In this document: one piece after another, positions 1 through 8,768 of the stretch | Numbering within the stretch: position 1 is the stretch's first letter | Layout: the number at the start of each line of letters is the position of its first letter | Source of the DNA: Prevotella sp. UBA2755 | GTDB taxonomy: Bacteria > Bacteroidota > Bacteroidia > Bacteroidales > Bacteroidaceae | Length of the DNA stretch: 40,384 nt | Assembly: GCA_002353225.1 (NCBI GenBank) | Contig: DEJF01000016.1 | Location: forward strand, 1-40,384 | Direction of reading: 5' to 3' | Program-made: the position numbers and the translations under genes | Notes under the pieces: generated by a model | What the model was told of the DNA's origin: nothing | Database searches by the model: none | The model's input: the letters and a program-made list of their open reading frames with translations, nothing else

Positions 1-39
1 TGTTCTTTAAAACGTGACACATTTTTATTATATTGCAAC

Positions 40-68
40 AGGAATCAAAAACCTGTCCCTTTGATTCC
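40..68. repeat. Hairpin-forming repeat, copy 1
   Basis: A 19-bp sequence (40-58) recurs exactly at 782-800. In this copy its first part, GGAATCAAA (41-49), is followed after 10 nt by the reverse complement TTTGATTCC (60-68), giving a 9-bp stem with a 10-nt loop. The open coding frame of the downstream gene remnant begins inside this hairpin, with the in-frame stop TGA at 62-64, so the repeat sits exactly at the point where that gene was cut. The nature of the repeat (REP-like hairpin, recombination site or mobile-element scar) is not known from the sequence. Confidence 0.75.
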
Positions 69-769
69 GTGTTCTGCATAATATCCTCCAATATGATTTG
101 GAGCATCACAACATTGATGGGGCTTGTGAACGATTATACAGTATTGTATCCATTAAAGACAGTCTCAACAACGTTTTAAAAGACAGGACCATTCAAAAAA
201 TACAACAGGAGTTTGATGAGAAAGCAACACAGGAAAAGCACGATCAGGAAGTGCTCCGCTGGGTTGTTGCCGCTTTGGTTCTTGTCATCATAATACTGTT
301 GTTGTTAGGCTATATCCAGTATCGGCGACACAAAGCAAGGATGCTGTTGGCTGAACATCAGATGCTCATCGCCAACTATCAAAGTGAAATCAATAGGCTG
401 AAGAGTAACCAGGAAGGGACAGAACAGCAAATAGCTGAACTTAACAAGAAGATCAACGACCTGATAGAGCAGGATTCTCCGAGACTGTACCATGGGAAGA
501 TGTTATATGACCAAATTGTGGAGAATGGGACAACGGTCACTTGGACTAAAGAAGACTATCATTGTTTCGTGGACTTCTATAAAGCCAAAGATTTCGCTTC
601 ATACTCAAAGATTGTCAGGAAGCATCATCCCAAGACTGTTCATAATACCCTCTTCCTCATCCTTTACGAAATAGGGAAAGATGACAAAGATGTCCGACAT
701 ATTATGGGCATCACACAAGAGGCTATCCGTTCCACACGATTCAGAATCAACAAGAATGCGAAGAAGTAA
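65..769 (+). pseudogene. Decapitated TPR/HTH membrane regulator (3' fragment)
   Basis: This is the C-terminal half of a regulator paralogous to the intact one at 9345-10913. The frame opens at 65, directly after the in-frame stop in the repeat hairpin. Its first residues align with the end of the TPR region of the paralogue (a pattern ending in KDSL). Then come a hydrophobic helix (VVAALVLVIIILLLLGYIQY), a glutamine-rich coiled coil and a C-terminal domain (GKMLYDQIVEN through GITQEAIRSTRFRIN) that resembles the LuxR or sigma region 4 type of HTH and matches GKEVYDEV through ITNSSLRSIKTRL in the paralogue. The lipobox and nearly all TPRs are missing. A TTG at 98 could start a 223-residue protein, but no promoter was seen, so a pseudogene is the simpler reading. 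If translated it could still be a membrane-anchored DNA-binding stub. Confidence 0.75.
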
Positions 770-779
770 ACAAATATCC

Positions 780-827
780 CTAGGAATCAAAAACCTGTCC
801 TGGCAGTATGTATATGAGTCGTTTCAT
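780..827 (-). pseudogene. Orphan start of a regulator-like gene (15 codons)
   Basis: On the minus strand an ATG at 827 follows a consensus promoter by 12 nt and reads MKRLIYILPGQVFDS before a stop at 780-782. The first eight residues resemble the beginning of the regulator at 10913 (MKRFRYLL). The codons after residue 9 are the 19-bp repeat itself. I infer that the head of a TPR/HTH regulator gene was severed here by the repeat, while the tail of a similar gene lies beyond it in the opposite orientation. The match is short, so the identification is tentative. Confidence 0.45.
782..800. repeat. 19-bp repeat, copy 2
   Basis: This is an exact direct copy of 40-58, 12 bp after the stop codon of the regulator fragment. 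It lacks the second hairpin arm present in copy 1. On the minus strand it interrupts a short reading frame that starts like a TPR/HTH regulator signal peptide (825-827 start). Confidence 0.8.
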
Positions 828-839
828 GGTGTCTTCTTG

Positions 840-870
840 CAAAAGTACGTCTTTTATTTGATAGCGCAAA
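840..870 (-). promoter_or_regulatory. Bacteroidota-type promoter
   Basis: The minus strand carries TTTG (867-870), 19 nt, then TACTTTTG (840-847), an exact fit to the Bacteroidota sigma-ABfr consensus TTTG-N19-TAnnTTTG. The nearest start codon is the orphan ATG at 827. A transcript from here would run antisense to the regulator fragment. Confidence 0.7.
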
Positions 871-910
871 ATATTTCACTAGAAAGTGGATCATTCAGAG
901 TCCCCAGTTT

Positions 911-1492
911 TCACTCCGGTGATTCCATGTCCGATTTTCCGTGATTAATCTGATTATTAAAGTATTCTTTATCAACTACTCTGTATGTATGGAAATATAT
1001 AACATCATCCTTACTTTTAATTTCATAATAAGGTATATATTTATTATTTCCTCCGAAAGAATCATATTTCATGCCTATAGAAAGAACCCTTTTTCCTGAT
1101 TTATCATACTTATTATATTTCAATCTTCTATTGGATTCTATATCATAAACAATATAAACCTCTTTAACATCATTAGCATTATAATCAATATGCCATCTTC
1201 CATATAAAGTTATACGGGTCGTATCATTTTTATCTTCCGTATCATGATATGGCTCTTTATAGGATAAATATCTCGGATAGTTTGAAACAACACATGAGCC
1301 GTTTTCATTAAATGTCAGATGATAATTTTCATCATCAGATATCCAAGTTCTACCACAAACGTCTTTTTTTTCTATAGAATGATCAGGTAGCAATTGCATA
1401 TATATTGTTTTTTTATCATCATCATCAAAAGTACATGAAATTAATGATGTTGAAAATATACATATAAGAACATTTAATAATATTCGTCTCAT
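911..1492 (-). CDS. Lipoprotein, candidate immunity protein of the RHS tip
   Basis: The protein has 193 residues and no family I recognise. It begins with a lipoprotein signal peptide ending in the lipobox LISC, so the mature protein should be a lipid-anchored envelope protein. Five acidic or basic residues (DDDDKK) follow shortly after the cysteine. The rest looks like a small beta-rich fold, with a stretch reading GRTWISDDENYHLTF and a later GRWHIDY, reminiscent of lipocalin-like lipoproteins of Bacteroidales. I chose the ATG at 1490-1492 because it overlaps the stop of the RHS gene as ATGA and places the signal peptide at the N terminus; an upstream in-frame ATG at 1516 adds eight charged residues. 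Its AT-rich composition matches the last ~700 bp of the RHS gene and not the GC-richer core. Position and composition suggest immunity to the RHS tip, which is inference only. Confidence 0.8.
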   Translation of the reverse strand: MRRILLNVLICIFSTSLISCTFDDDDKKTIYMQLLPDHSIEKKDVCGRTWISDDENYHLTFNENGSCVVSNYPRYLSYKEPYHDTEDKNDTTRITLYGRWHIDYNANDVKEVYIVYDIESNRRLKYNKYDKSGKRVLSIGMKYDSFGGNNKYIPYYEIKSKDDVIYFHTYRVVDKEYFNNQINHGKSDMESPE

Positions 1493-4400
1493 TTTATATC
1501 TATTTTTTCTACCCATACAAATTTTTGAGTTATAGGTGACATTGGACCTGAGGAAAACATATCATTTAGTTTCTTGCCTATAGTATTCTGCCACATTTTT
1601 GTATAACCAATAACTGGTGGACGGGTTCCAGATTGAATGGTCGAGGAATTGTTAACCTCAAAAAGAACAGACGCTTTATGCCCCTCTATTTTTATAACAC
1701 TCCAACTCACTCCATATGAACCAAGATAAGTTGCTGCCAAATTGCCATAGAGACCAAAAGTCAGTAATGTTGAGTAGTCCTTTATGTATTTTCCAACACC
1801 TCCTATTCCTGATAATTTATAATCACTACTTTTACTTCCAAGAATCCCAGATGCAATTAATTTTGAAATTTTTTTCTTTAGTTTAGATATATGCTCGTGA
1901 TCTCTTAACATTTCTGTAAAGACATCTCCACTAACAAATGTTCGATTCCGTTCACCTTTTCCTGTTAACCACTCTACTCCGACACGATATGGGGTTATTG
2001 TATGTGAAGATTCACTATCTGATGACTCTAATGTCTGAGTTCCATCATAATTACCATAATGAATGTAGTTATAAACTTGAGACCATGAAAGATTTTCTCC
2101 TGTTTCCGAATCATAATAGGCTGTTTCTGACCCTGTTTTTCCATTCCATTTTGGGTAAAGACCGTCTATATCAATATTATTAACCGGATTATCCGCACAA
2201 TAAACATACGGACTGATATGATAGTACTTTTCCGCCAGCATGTCCACTCCGTTCCACTGCCACAGCGCCGCATCATAGTTGCGTGCACCGTAGTCGTACC
2301 AGTCAAGTCCGTGGGTATGGTCCAGTTCCTTGCCGTTGTACTTGTACTCCTGTGTGGAGGCATTCAGGGACACATCCCCGAAGACTCCTCCGAAGGGATA
2401 GTAGTGCGTCACCTGCTCCACCGTGCCGTTAGAGTTGACTACCGTGCGGTTGTTGCCCAGGTGATCCTTGCCGTAGTAGTGGAACTGGGGGGTGGCACCG
2501 CTGAAGGTGACATAGCCACCGTCGAAGAGGTACTTGTCAAGTTGTCCCTGCCTGAGGATGAAACTGCCCACATAGTCCGTGGAGTCCTTGCCGAGGGTGT
2601 TCGTGGCATCCAGCTCCACCGTCGAGTTCAGGGGCACGCTCATGTTCGGCACCGCCGTGCGGTGGACGGTGCGCAACTTCCTGCCGTCAGCGTCATACAC
2701 GTACTCCGTGGTGTGACCTGCGGAGAACTGGATACGGCGGGGCATGCCGCTGAGGTCGTAGCCGATATGGGACACTCCCTTGTTGGCATCCCAGACGAGG
2801 GAGCCGCATCCGTCATAGCCGTACTCAACGCCCGTAGTGCTGACGGTATTGTCGGTGAATCCGAAGTTTCCGCTGTACAGGACGGCAGGCGCCGCGTCAC
2901 TGACCTGCATGAGCCTGTTGCCGTTATAGGACAGTGAGAGGTCGTCAACCAGTCCGAAGGTGCCGTTCTGTCTCTTGCCGCCGCGCTGCAATCGGGTGGG
3001 TGCCCCGTTCTTATTATAGGACACCACCTTCTCATCATAACGCCCCGTATTGCCGCTGACACCGCTTCCCTCGCCATAGGCGGCATTTGCCAGACGGCTC
3101 AGGTTGTCATAGGTGAGGCGGTAGCCACGGGTAACGGTCTCGTTGGAGGTCTTCCACGTCATGCTGCTGACGTTACCGCCGTAGCATGCCGTACCGGGTC
3201 CGTCGGTATAGTAAAGGCGTTCCGTGAGGTCCGGACTGCTGATGGCGGTCACCCAGTTCCTGACGTTATAGGTATAGCCAACCGTACCGGCGCTTCCGCC
3301 CCGCTGTACCGCAGTCCGGCGACCGACACCGTCATAGGTGTAGGCGGCAACGGTCTGCTGTGTGCCGTTCCCCACTGTTAGTGATACCGTCTTCAGCATG
3401 TCATTATGGATGCCATAGGTGTTGGTCTGTGTGACCGCCTTGACAACACTGCCCCCCTGTCTCAGTTCCTGCCGGACGGTAAGGGGTTTCCCCGTGAACG
3501 AGTAGGTGGTCTGCTCCGTCAGCAGCCTGCCGTCAGGGAATGTGGTACGGGTCTCGACGAGTTGCCCCTTGTCGTCGTAATAATATGCCTGATAAGTGAG
3601 CGTTCCGTCCGACAGTCGGGACACATGCCCCGTCAGTTGCCCATAGGCGTTGGACGGCTCCGCCAGTGTCAACTCAGTCTTATGCCCGCTGTCCGTCAGC
3701 AGCGTGGTCTTCAGGAACTTATAGTCGTCGTAGTAGTTGCACAGTTCCAGTTCCACCGTTCCAGACACGGCATCCGTCTTGGTGGTAAAGTATCCGGACC
3801 CGTCAAGACCGTCCTCGTACACGTCCAGCCACGCGAAGCCGTAGTAGTCGCCCCTGTTGCAGGAACTGCAGAGCCCCTGTACGGCGAGCCTGCCCTGCTT
3901 GTCGTAGAAATAGAAGCGGTAGCGGTTCTTCGCCCTCAGCCTTGCGTCCTGCATGAACATCAGGCGGTCGCCCTTGTCGTACCAGTACTGGATGTACTCA
4001 CAGCCGGGCAGGATCTTCTTCACCATGCGTCCTCCGTCATCATAGCGGTACTCATAGGCAAAGGGCGCCTTGTCGCCCTGCTGCTGGTACTGGGGAGAGA
4101 GCACGAAACGCAACTGCCCGAAGTCATTATACACAAAATAGGTGTCGTTGTCCGTCCCCCTGCGCTCCAGCACCTTGTGCCCATGACGGTCAGTGAACAC
4201 CTGCAACTGGTGACCGTCCTCATCGGTGGTCGTCTCCACCCGGAGCGTCCCTGCAGGATAGTACCTGCCCGTCTTGACCAGTGAGTTGCCTGAGGTCGGT
4301 GTGGTATACACTTTCACGGAGTTGGCGCTGTTCACCCCATAGGACACTGACACGTGCTTGTTCTGGTTGTGCCAGTCATTGCCGGGACCGCAGGAGTAGA

Positions 4401-4809
4401 CCTGTCTGCCGAGGGCGTCATATTGTTTGATGGTATAGGGTTTCTGGTCACCGTAGGTGCTCTGTCCAAACCCTCTTACATAGATAGCACTTGGAGTCTC
4501 TGGACTGGAGGACGTACTTGCCGACACGGGGTGTTCCGTCTTGACCAGTCCCGCCTCGTTGTACTCCACGAGTGAGTAGGCATACCTTCCGCTCTCGCCG
4601 AGACCGTTGGTGGCTGAGAGACAGGGGCGTCCCAGCGGGTCGTAGTATTGTATCTCCGTGACGGAGTTACCGGACTCCTCGTCCAGTGCCGTCACCGTCC
4701 TCACGTAGTTGCTGGCGGAGGGCTGCGCGGAAAGGGAGCCGCCACATGTCAGAAGTGCGGACAGCAGAATTACCGTCTTGCTTATGATATTCTTGATATG
4801 TCTCATCAT
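1489..4809 (-). CDS. RHS-repeat protein with DUF6443-type N terminus and variable C-terminal tip
   Basis: The protein has 1106 residues. After a signal peptide (MMRHIKNIISK through SLSA) comes a DUF6443-like segment (YVRTVTALDEESGNSVTEIQ, YYDPLGRPCLS), then many YD/RHS repeats such as YNDFGQLRFV, YRYDDGGRM and YVYDADGRKL. A canonical end of the RHS shell follows near residues 830-881 (YNGKELDHTHGLDWYDYGARNYD and YVYCADNPVNNIDIDG, given in part). The last ~225 residues, starting at LYPKWNGK, form a separate domain with EWLTGKGERNRTF, GVGKYIKDYSTL and NNSSTIQSGTRPP. I have seen similar tips in Bacteroidota RHS proteins but know no activity for them. RHS shells enclose C-terminal toxins in polymorphic toxins and Tc complexes. 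The coding sequence shifts abruptly from GC-rich to AT-rich near 2225, just before the tip. The gene follows a SpvB-like gene by 13 nt and overlaps a lipoprotein gene. Confidence 0.88.
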   Translation of the reverse strand: MMRHIKNIISKTVILLSALLTCGGSLSAQPSASNYVRTVTALDEESGNSVTEIQYYDPLGRPCLSATNGLGESGRYAYSLVEYNEAGLVKTEHPVSASTSSSPETPSAIYVRGFGQSTYGDQKPYTIKQYDALGRQVYSCGPGNDWHNQNKHVSVSYGVNSANSVKVYTTPTSGNSLVKTGRYYPAGTLRVETTTDEDGHQLQVFTDRHGHKVLERRGTDNDTYFVYNDFGQLRFVLSPQYQQQGDKAPFAYEYRYDDGGRMVKKILPGCEYIQYWYDKGDRLMFMQDARLRAKNRYRFYFYDKQGRLAVQGLCSSCNRGDYYGFAWLDVYEDGLDGSGYFTTKTDAVSGTVELELCNYYDDYKFLKTTLLTDSGHKTELTLAEPSNAYGQLTGHVSRLSDGTLTYQAYYYDDKGQLVETRTTFPDGRLLTEQTTYSFTGKPLTVRQELRQGGSVVKAVTQTNTYGIHNDMLKTVSLTVGNGTQQTVAAYTYDGVGRRTAVQRGGSAGTVGYTYNVRNWVTAISSPDLTERLYYTDGPGTACYGGNVSSMTWKTSNETVTRGYRLTYDNLSRLANAAYGEGSGVSGNTGRYDEKVVSYNKNGAPTRLQRGGKRQNGTFGLVDDLSLSYNGNRLMQVSDAAPAVLYSGNFGFTDNTVSTTGVEYGYDGCGSLVWDANKGVSHIGYDLSGMPRRIQFSAGHTTEYVYDADGRKLRTVHRTAVPNMSVPLNSTVELDATNTLGKDSTDYVGSFILRQGQLDKYLFDGGYVTFSGATPQFHYYGKDHLGNNRTVVNSNGTVEQVTHYYPFGGVFGDVSLNASTQEYKYNGKELDHTHGLDWYDYGARNYDAALWQWNGVDMLAEKYYHISPYVYCADNPVNNIDIDGLYPKWNGKTGSETAYYDSETGENLSWSQVYNYIHYGNYDGTQTLESSDSESSHTITPYRVGVEWLTGKGERNRTFVSGDVFTEMLRDHEHISKLKKKISKLIASGILGSKSSDYKLSGIGGVGKYIKDYSTLLTFGLYGNLAATYLGSYGVSWSVIKIEGHKASVLFEVNNSSTIQSGTRPPVIGYTKMWQNTIGKKLNDMFSSGPMSPITQKFVWVEKIDIK

Positions 4810-4822
4810 AACTCTCTTTCCT

Positions 4823-7699
4823 TTATTGTTTATAGTGATAGGTGTAGGTCTTTTTCAACTTTCCATGTGTGTCCCTGACGCGCACAAGTCTTCCCGCGCT
4901 GTCGTACTCATAGTAGGTGCAGACCCCGTCCGGCCGGGTAACAGAGGTGGGACCGACCAGTTGCTTATAGGAGTAAATGGTAGCATTCCTATTATAATTC
5001 CCTAAAGGCAACAATGGCTGTAGGAACATTCGCACCCCCTCATCGCTCGGGTTGGGAACCGCCGAGAAAGAGTTCACCCTGGTTCCTCCTCCCAGCGTGG
5101 ACTCCAGAGTGGAGTACTCCGCGTTCGCCACAACGGCTATGGGGAACTGGTATTTATAGCCCCATATATAGGAGGTCACCACCCCCTTGTCCCGGATCTG
5201 CCGGAGTGTCCCGTAAGGTCCGTATTTCTCATACTGCACGTAACTGGCATAGTAGCCGTTCCTGCTTTGCTCGGAGACACCATTCCGGGTCTCCAGGCGA
5301 TAGACTTGAGCCGGCATGAACCACTTCGTGGAGTCAAGGTACTCGGTCTTGGTGCCGGAATACACCTTGCCGTCCACAGAATAGAACGTCTCGGCAGGCT
5401 GTTTTATTGTGTTATTCCGTACCATTGAAAGCGAGATGTTATCAGAGAAGTCAAAAGGATATTTATAGTGCTCTGAATAGGACTTGCCGTTGACACGATG
5501 AACCTTCCGGGAAAGGAGGTCTCTGCCGTTATAGACAAAGTTGCAGGTGTCAGACAGAGTCTGTCCGTTATCGAATTCCCTTACAATGCATCTGGACTTC
5601 AAGGGCCATTGCAGGCGGTAGTTGTAAGTGAGTATCTCATCGGTATTATACTTTCCTCCGAAGTCAGTCATGGCGAAGATATAATTGCCGTAATTGGTCT
5701 GGTAGGTATAATTCTCCTCCTTCAGCAGGTTATCGTCCCCATAATATTCGACCTTCTGAAGAAGTCCGTTATGATAGTTTATTTCGACGGGTGAATAGGC
5801 GAACTTGGGATTGTCGTCGTATCTCTCCTCTACCTCGTTGTGGTAATAATAACGGGTACTGGAGGTGACACCGTCGGACTCAAGGGTCTCCTCCACCCGG
5901 TCATAGCCCACCACGTTGCCGTTATTAAAGGCAGACAGCGGAGTGCGCGACTCAGAGACCTGGACAGTGCATTCCTCAAGATAACTTCCGTCGCCTGCTC
6001 GGTTCCCATAATAGTAGAAAGTCGGCTCGGTGAGTGTCTTACTGCCTGAATAGGTGAATGTCCGTGTCCCGCTGTCTGTCTCTATGCCCGCTATGCGAAG
6101 ACCGCCGCCCTTGCCACTTGGGTAACTGGCAGGGGTATAGTGATCGGTCGCGGTGTTGTCGTTTGTTATGGAATAGTAACTGCTCACATCGTTGCACTCA
6201 TAGGTGAAACGGGCATATCCTCCGGTAGGATACTGTATCTGTCTCAGCATCCCTATAACAGCATGGGCATAATTGGCGGTCTTCCGTACCCCTCCATAGG
6301 TGTTAGCGCCTACAGTGACGCCTATCTGATACTGTGCGCCGTAGTTCCTGCCGTTCTGCATTCCCCAGTAGTCCACGTTCTTGGAGTTCTTCGCTGGGAA
6401 ACTTCCCTCATAATAGGAGAACTGGTGCTTCTCGCCGCTGTTCTGCTCCTGTAGTGACAGGAGTCTCAGGCGCTTGAACACATGTTTGTATTTGTCTTCC
6501 CCACTATAGTCATTATTGAAATAAGAGTAGTTGAACAGATAAGATTTAAGCACAATTCTGGAATTGTCATATACCTTTATCCTATCTACCTTCTTGGCGG
6601 TTCCCTTGATGTCCTCACGGGCGGAGTTCGTCAGTTCCACGGAGCCGAAGTCCCATGAGATTCCAGTCAGTTGCCAGCCCTCGTTGACCACCTTAGACTT
6701 ATAGTAGAACTGGTTGCCCGAGTGCCTGTTGTTATATACCTCCGTGGACTCCTGGGTAGGAAGGTACTCATTATACGCGGTATAGGTGAGGGTTATGGTA
6801 CGACCCGTGCGAGTGACAATACTTGTCAGACACCACGAGGAGCACATGCGGTAGGGATCGCACATGGACGGCTCATACTCCTGCTCGCCCTCCCCGTTAC
6901 GGATCGTGGGAGTCCATACGGTGAAGTCCTCAGGGTTGTCATCATATTTGGGACTGCTGACCGTACCGTTCTTGTTGAGCCAGGTGTTAGAGGTGTAGTT
7001 CCGGGAGTGCTCCTTCTTGTTGAAGAAGAACTGGTTTCCCTCAGGGTCCGTAATCTTGAGTACAACACCCTGCTGGCTCGATTCTCTCCGCACCTCCACC
7101 CTCAGGTTGTGGGAGCGGTCAAACAGCACCGCTCCGCGGCTCTTGTCAATGATGAACTTCCCCGAGTAGCCGGGGATGTCATAGTAGAAGATGTCCGGCT
7201 CGGTGTCTATAATCTTCCTGTTTCCTATGGAAGGTGTTCCAGACCCGTTGTCATAGCTGTAATGCTCATACATGGTGGTGTTGGGTGCATTATTTGGTAC
7301 GTCCGGCGCCTCATAATATCCCTTTTTGTAATAGGGGTAGTTTGAGTCATAGCCATACTCCCGGAAGTCGTCGATACCCTTTGCCGTACGGGTGACGCGT
7401 CCCCCGGCGCTTAGGCTCCATCCCAGTCCGACACAGGTCGCCTCCTGGTCGACACGGATTCCTGAGGAGTGGTAGTTGAGGGTGATAGGTAACTCAAAGT
7501 CATCCACGCGGATGGTATAGAGGGGTATGGATATGTTAGGAACACCCGTATAGTAGGATACGGGGATGTCCGAGTACTTCGCCAGCGATGATGCCTCGGG
7601 GGTCATCACGGAGACATGGGGATAGGCAAGGGTGGAACTTTGCCCCCATGCGGTTGCCTGGACCAGCATGGATAACAGCAGGATTGCTTGCTTTCTCAT
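4823..7699 (-). CDS. SpvB/TcB-like RHS-associated secreted protein
   Basis: The protein has 958 residues with a signal peptide ending near TAWGQS. The N-terminal part carries the pattern seen in SpvB-type and Bacteroidota RHS partners: a VSYYTGVPNISIPLY stretch, then LPITLNYHSSGIRVDQEA and GLGWSLSAGGRVTR. The long middle part is rich in aromatic beta strands. Only the very C terminus shows clear YD repeats (YYEYDSAGRLVRVRDTHGK). Its length and layout suggest the front half of a two-piece RHS shell, comparable in logic to TcB plus TcC, with the 1106-residue protein encoded 13 nt downstream as the second half. This pairing is inference from order and domain content. The start overlaps the stop of the upstream T9SS gene by 4 nt, indicating translational coupling. 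Confidence 0.85.
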   Translation of the reverse strand: MRKQAILLLSMLVQATAWGQSSTLAYPHVSVMTPEASSLAKYSDIPVSYYTGVPNISIPLYTIRVDDFELPITLNYHSSGIRVDQEATCVGLGWSLSAGGRVTRTAKGIDDFREYGYDSNYPYYKKGYYEAPDVPNNAPNTTMYEHYSYDNGSGTPSIGNRKIIDTEPDIFYYDIPGYSGKFIIDKSRGAVLFDRSHNLRVEVRRESSQQGVVLKITDPEGNQFFFNKKEHSRNYTSNTWLNKNGTVSSPKYDDNPEDFTVWTPTIRNGEGEQEYEPSMCDPYRMCSSWCLTSIVTRTGRTITLTYTAYNEYLPTQESTEVYNNRHSGNQFYYKSKVVNEGWQLTGISWDFGSVELTNSAREDIKGTAKKVDRIKVYDNSRIVLKSYLFNYSYFNNDYSGEDKYKHVFKRLRLLSLQEQNSGEKHQFSYYEGSFPAKNSKNVDYWGMQNGRNYGAQYQIGVTVGANTYGGVRKTANYAHAVIGMLRQIQYPTGGYARFTYECNDVSSYYSITNDNTATDHYTPASYPSGKGGGLRIAGIETDSGTRTFTYSGSKTLTEPTFYYYGNRAGDGSYLEECTVQVSESRTPLSAFNNGNVVGYDRVEETLESDGVTSSTRYYYHNEVEERYDDNPKFAYSPVEINYHNGLLQKVEYYGDDNLLKEENYTYQTNYGNYIFAMTDFGGKYNTDEILTYNYRLQWPLKSRCIVREFDNGQTLSDTCNFVYNGRDLLSRKVHRVNGKSYSEHYKYPFDFSDNISLSMVRNNTIKQPAETFYSVDGKVYSGTKTEYLDSTKWFMPAQVYRLETRNGVSEQSRNGYYASYVQYEKYGPYGTLRQIRDKGVVTSYIWGYKYQFPIAVVANAEYSTLESTLGGGTRVNSFSAVPNPSDEGVRMFLQPLLPLGNYNRNATIYSYKQLVGPTSVTRPDGVCTYYEYDSAGRLVRVRDTHGKLKKTYTYHYKQ

Positions 7700-8751
7700 T
7701 TAACGGATATTTTTGCGTTGTAGACCTTTCCGTCTACGTTCATATATAATATATAGTGCCCGCGGCGCAGTCCCGAACAGTCAATGGTCATCACATCATG
7801 CTCTGCTGCGGGGCAACTCCGCTGCTGGTTGCGGTAGACCATGCCCATGACATCGGCGACGACAGTACGGATGTGGGCAGGCTTGTCAAGGGCGTAGTCT
7901 ATCTGGATGACATTGTCCTTGTTGCTTACCTCATAGCGGAAGATATCGGCGGAGGATAATTGCTGTAGGGAGTCCTCCTTGGCTATTTGCTCATTATGGT
8001 CGTCAGACAGCAGGCGTTGAATCTCTGGCATACAGCAATGGGCATACTGGCGTGTCGCCACTGGTGTCAGGTTGTCATAACTGGTACTTGTTATCGTCTC
8101 ATAGACAGGATAACGAAACCCACGGGCATACCACTGGTAGCGTTCCTCTATCTCCTGCTTTAGCCGCTCGGGGTTGTTGATGCAGGAATCCGGGCTGATT
8201 TGAATGGATGAGGTTTTCAGGGTGTACACACGAAGCACATTTCGCAGGGTGTCTGTCTCAGAAATGATCATACGTCCGTATCCGTCCGCCACAGACTGTA
8301 TCTTCCCAATACGCCGCTCGTGGAACTGATGGCAATACGTGCCGTCACCGTGAAAGTCTTTCTCCCATGTGTCACCGTACCCCATGGGATAGCGCATCGT
8401 CAGGACAGGGACAGAATAGGCGATTTGTTCCAGAGGAGTCTCATAGCCCGTTTGCAGCAGGCTGTCGCCATGCATGACGAATGTGGACAGGGACTTGCCG
8501 TCGTTGCGCACGATGCCTCCTGTACTGTCTGACTCAAAGGAAATGTAAGTATGAGAGTCCCCCAGGACCTGACTGATGTCCCATGTCACATCTTTTCCGG
8601 CATCCCCGGAAAAAGAAAACCCACTCCCGACAACCTCTATCCGGTCATTTGCACGAATGGCGTTGGAGGACATGTCCACCACCTGCTGGGCATGACCCAG
8701 CAGTGGCAACATGAGCAAAATGAGGATTAGAATCCCGTGTGTATTCTTCAT
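7696..8751 (-). CDS. Secreted protein with T9SS type A sorting domain
   Basis: The protein has 351 residues. A signal peptide (MKNTHGILILILLMLPLLGH) leads into a beta-rich body of unknown function. The last ~75 residues look like a type IX secretion C-terminal sorting domain: a turn pattern DVMGMVYRNQQ, then DCSGLRRGHYILYMNVDGK and a basic KISVK end. Proteins with this domain cross the outer membrane through the Por machinery and are often anchored to A-LPS. It is the only member of this operon in which I see such a domain, so it may be the surface anchor or carrier for the RHS proteins encoded next to it; this is inference. It begins 17 nt after the DUF3244 gene and overlaps the next gene by 4 nt. 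Confidence 0.82.
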   Translation of the reverse strand: MKNTHGILILILLMLPLLGHAQQVVDMSSNAIRANDRIEVVGSGFSFSGDAGKDVTWDISQVLGDSHTYISFESDSTGGIVRNDGKSLSTFVMHGDSLLQTGYETPLEQIAYSVPVLTMRYPMGYGDTWEKDFHGDGTYCHQFHERRIGKIQSVADGYGRMIISETDTLRNVLRVYTLKTSSIQISPDSCINNPERLKQEIEERYQWYARGFRYPVYETITSTSYDNLTPVATRQYAHCCMPEIQRLLSDDHNEQIAKEDSLQQLSSADIFRYEVSNKDNVIQIDYALDKPAHIRTVVADVMGMVYRNQQRSCPAAEHDVMTIDCSGLRRGHYILYMNVDGKVYNAKISVK

Positions 8752-8768
8752 GAGTTTAATATTATCGC

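Noticed and set aside
681..944. 87-codon plus-strand frame over the 19-bp repeat
   Set aside because: It begins inside the regulator fragment in another frame and has no coherent sequence.
2218..2937. 239-codon plus-strand frame inside the RHS gene
   Set aside because: It lies antisense to clear RHS repeats, and its valine- and arginine-rich translation has no family character.
3406..4284. 292-codon plus-strand frame inside the RHS gene
   Set aside because: It is antisense to well-conserved YD repeats; long antisense frames are common in GC-rich repeat genes.
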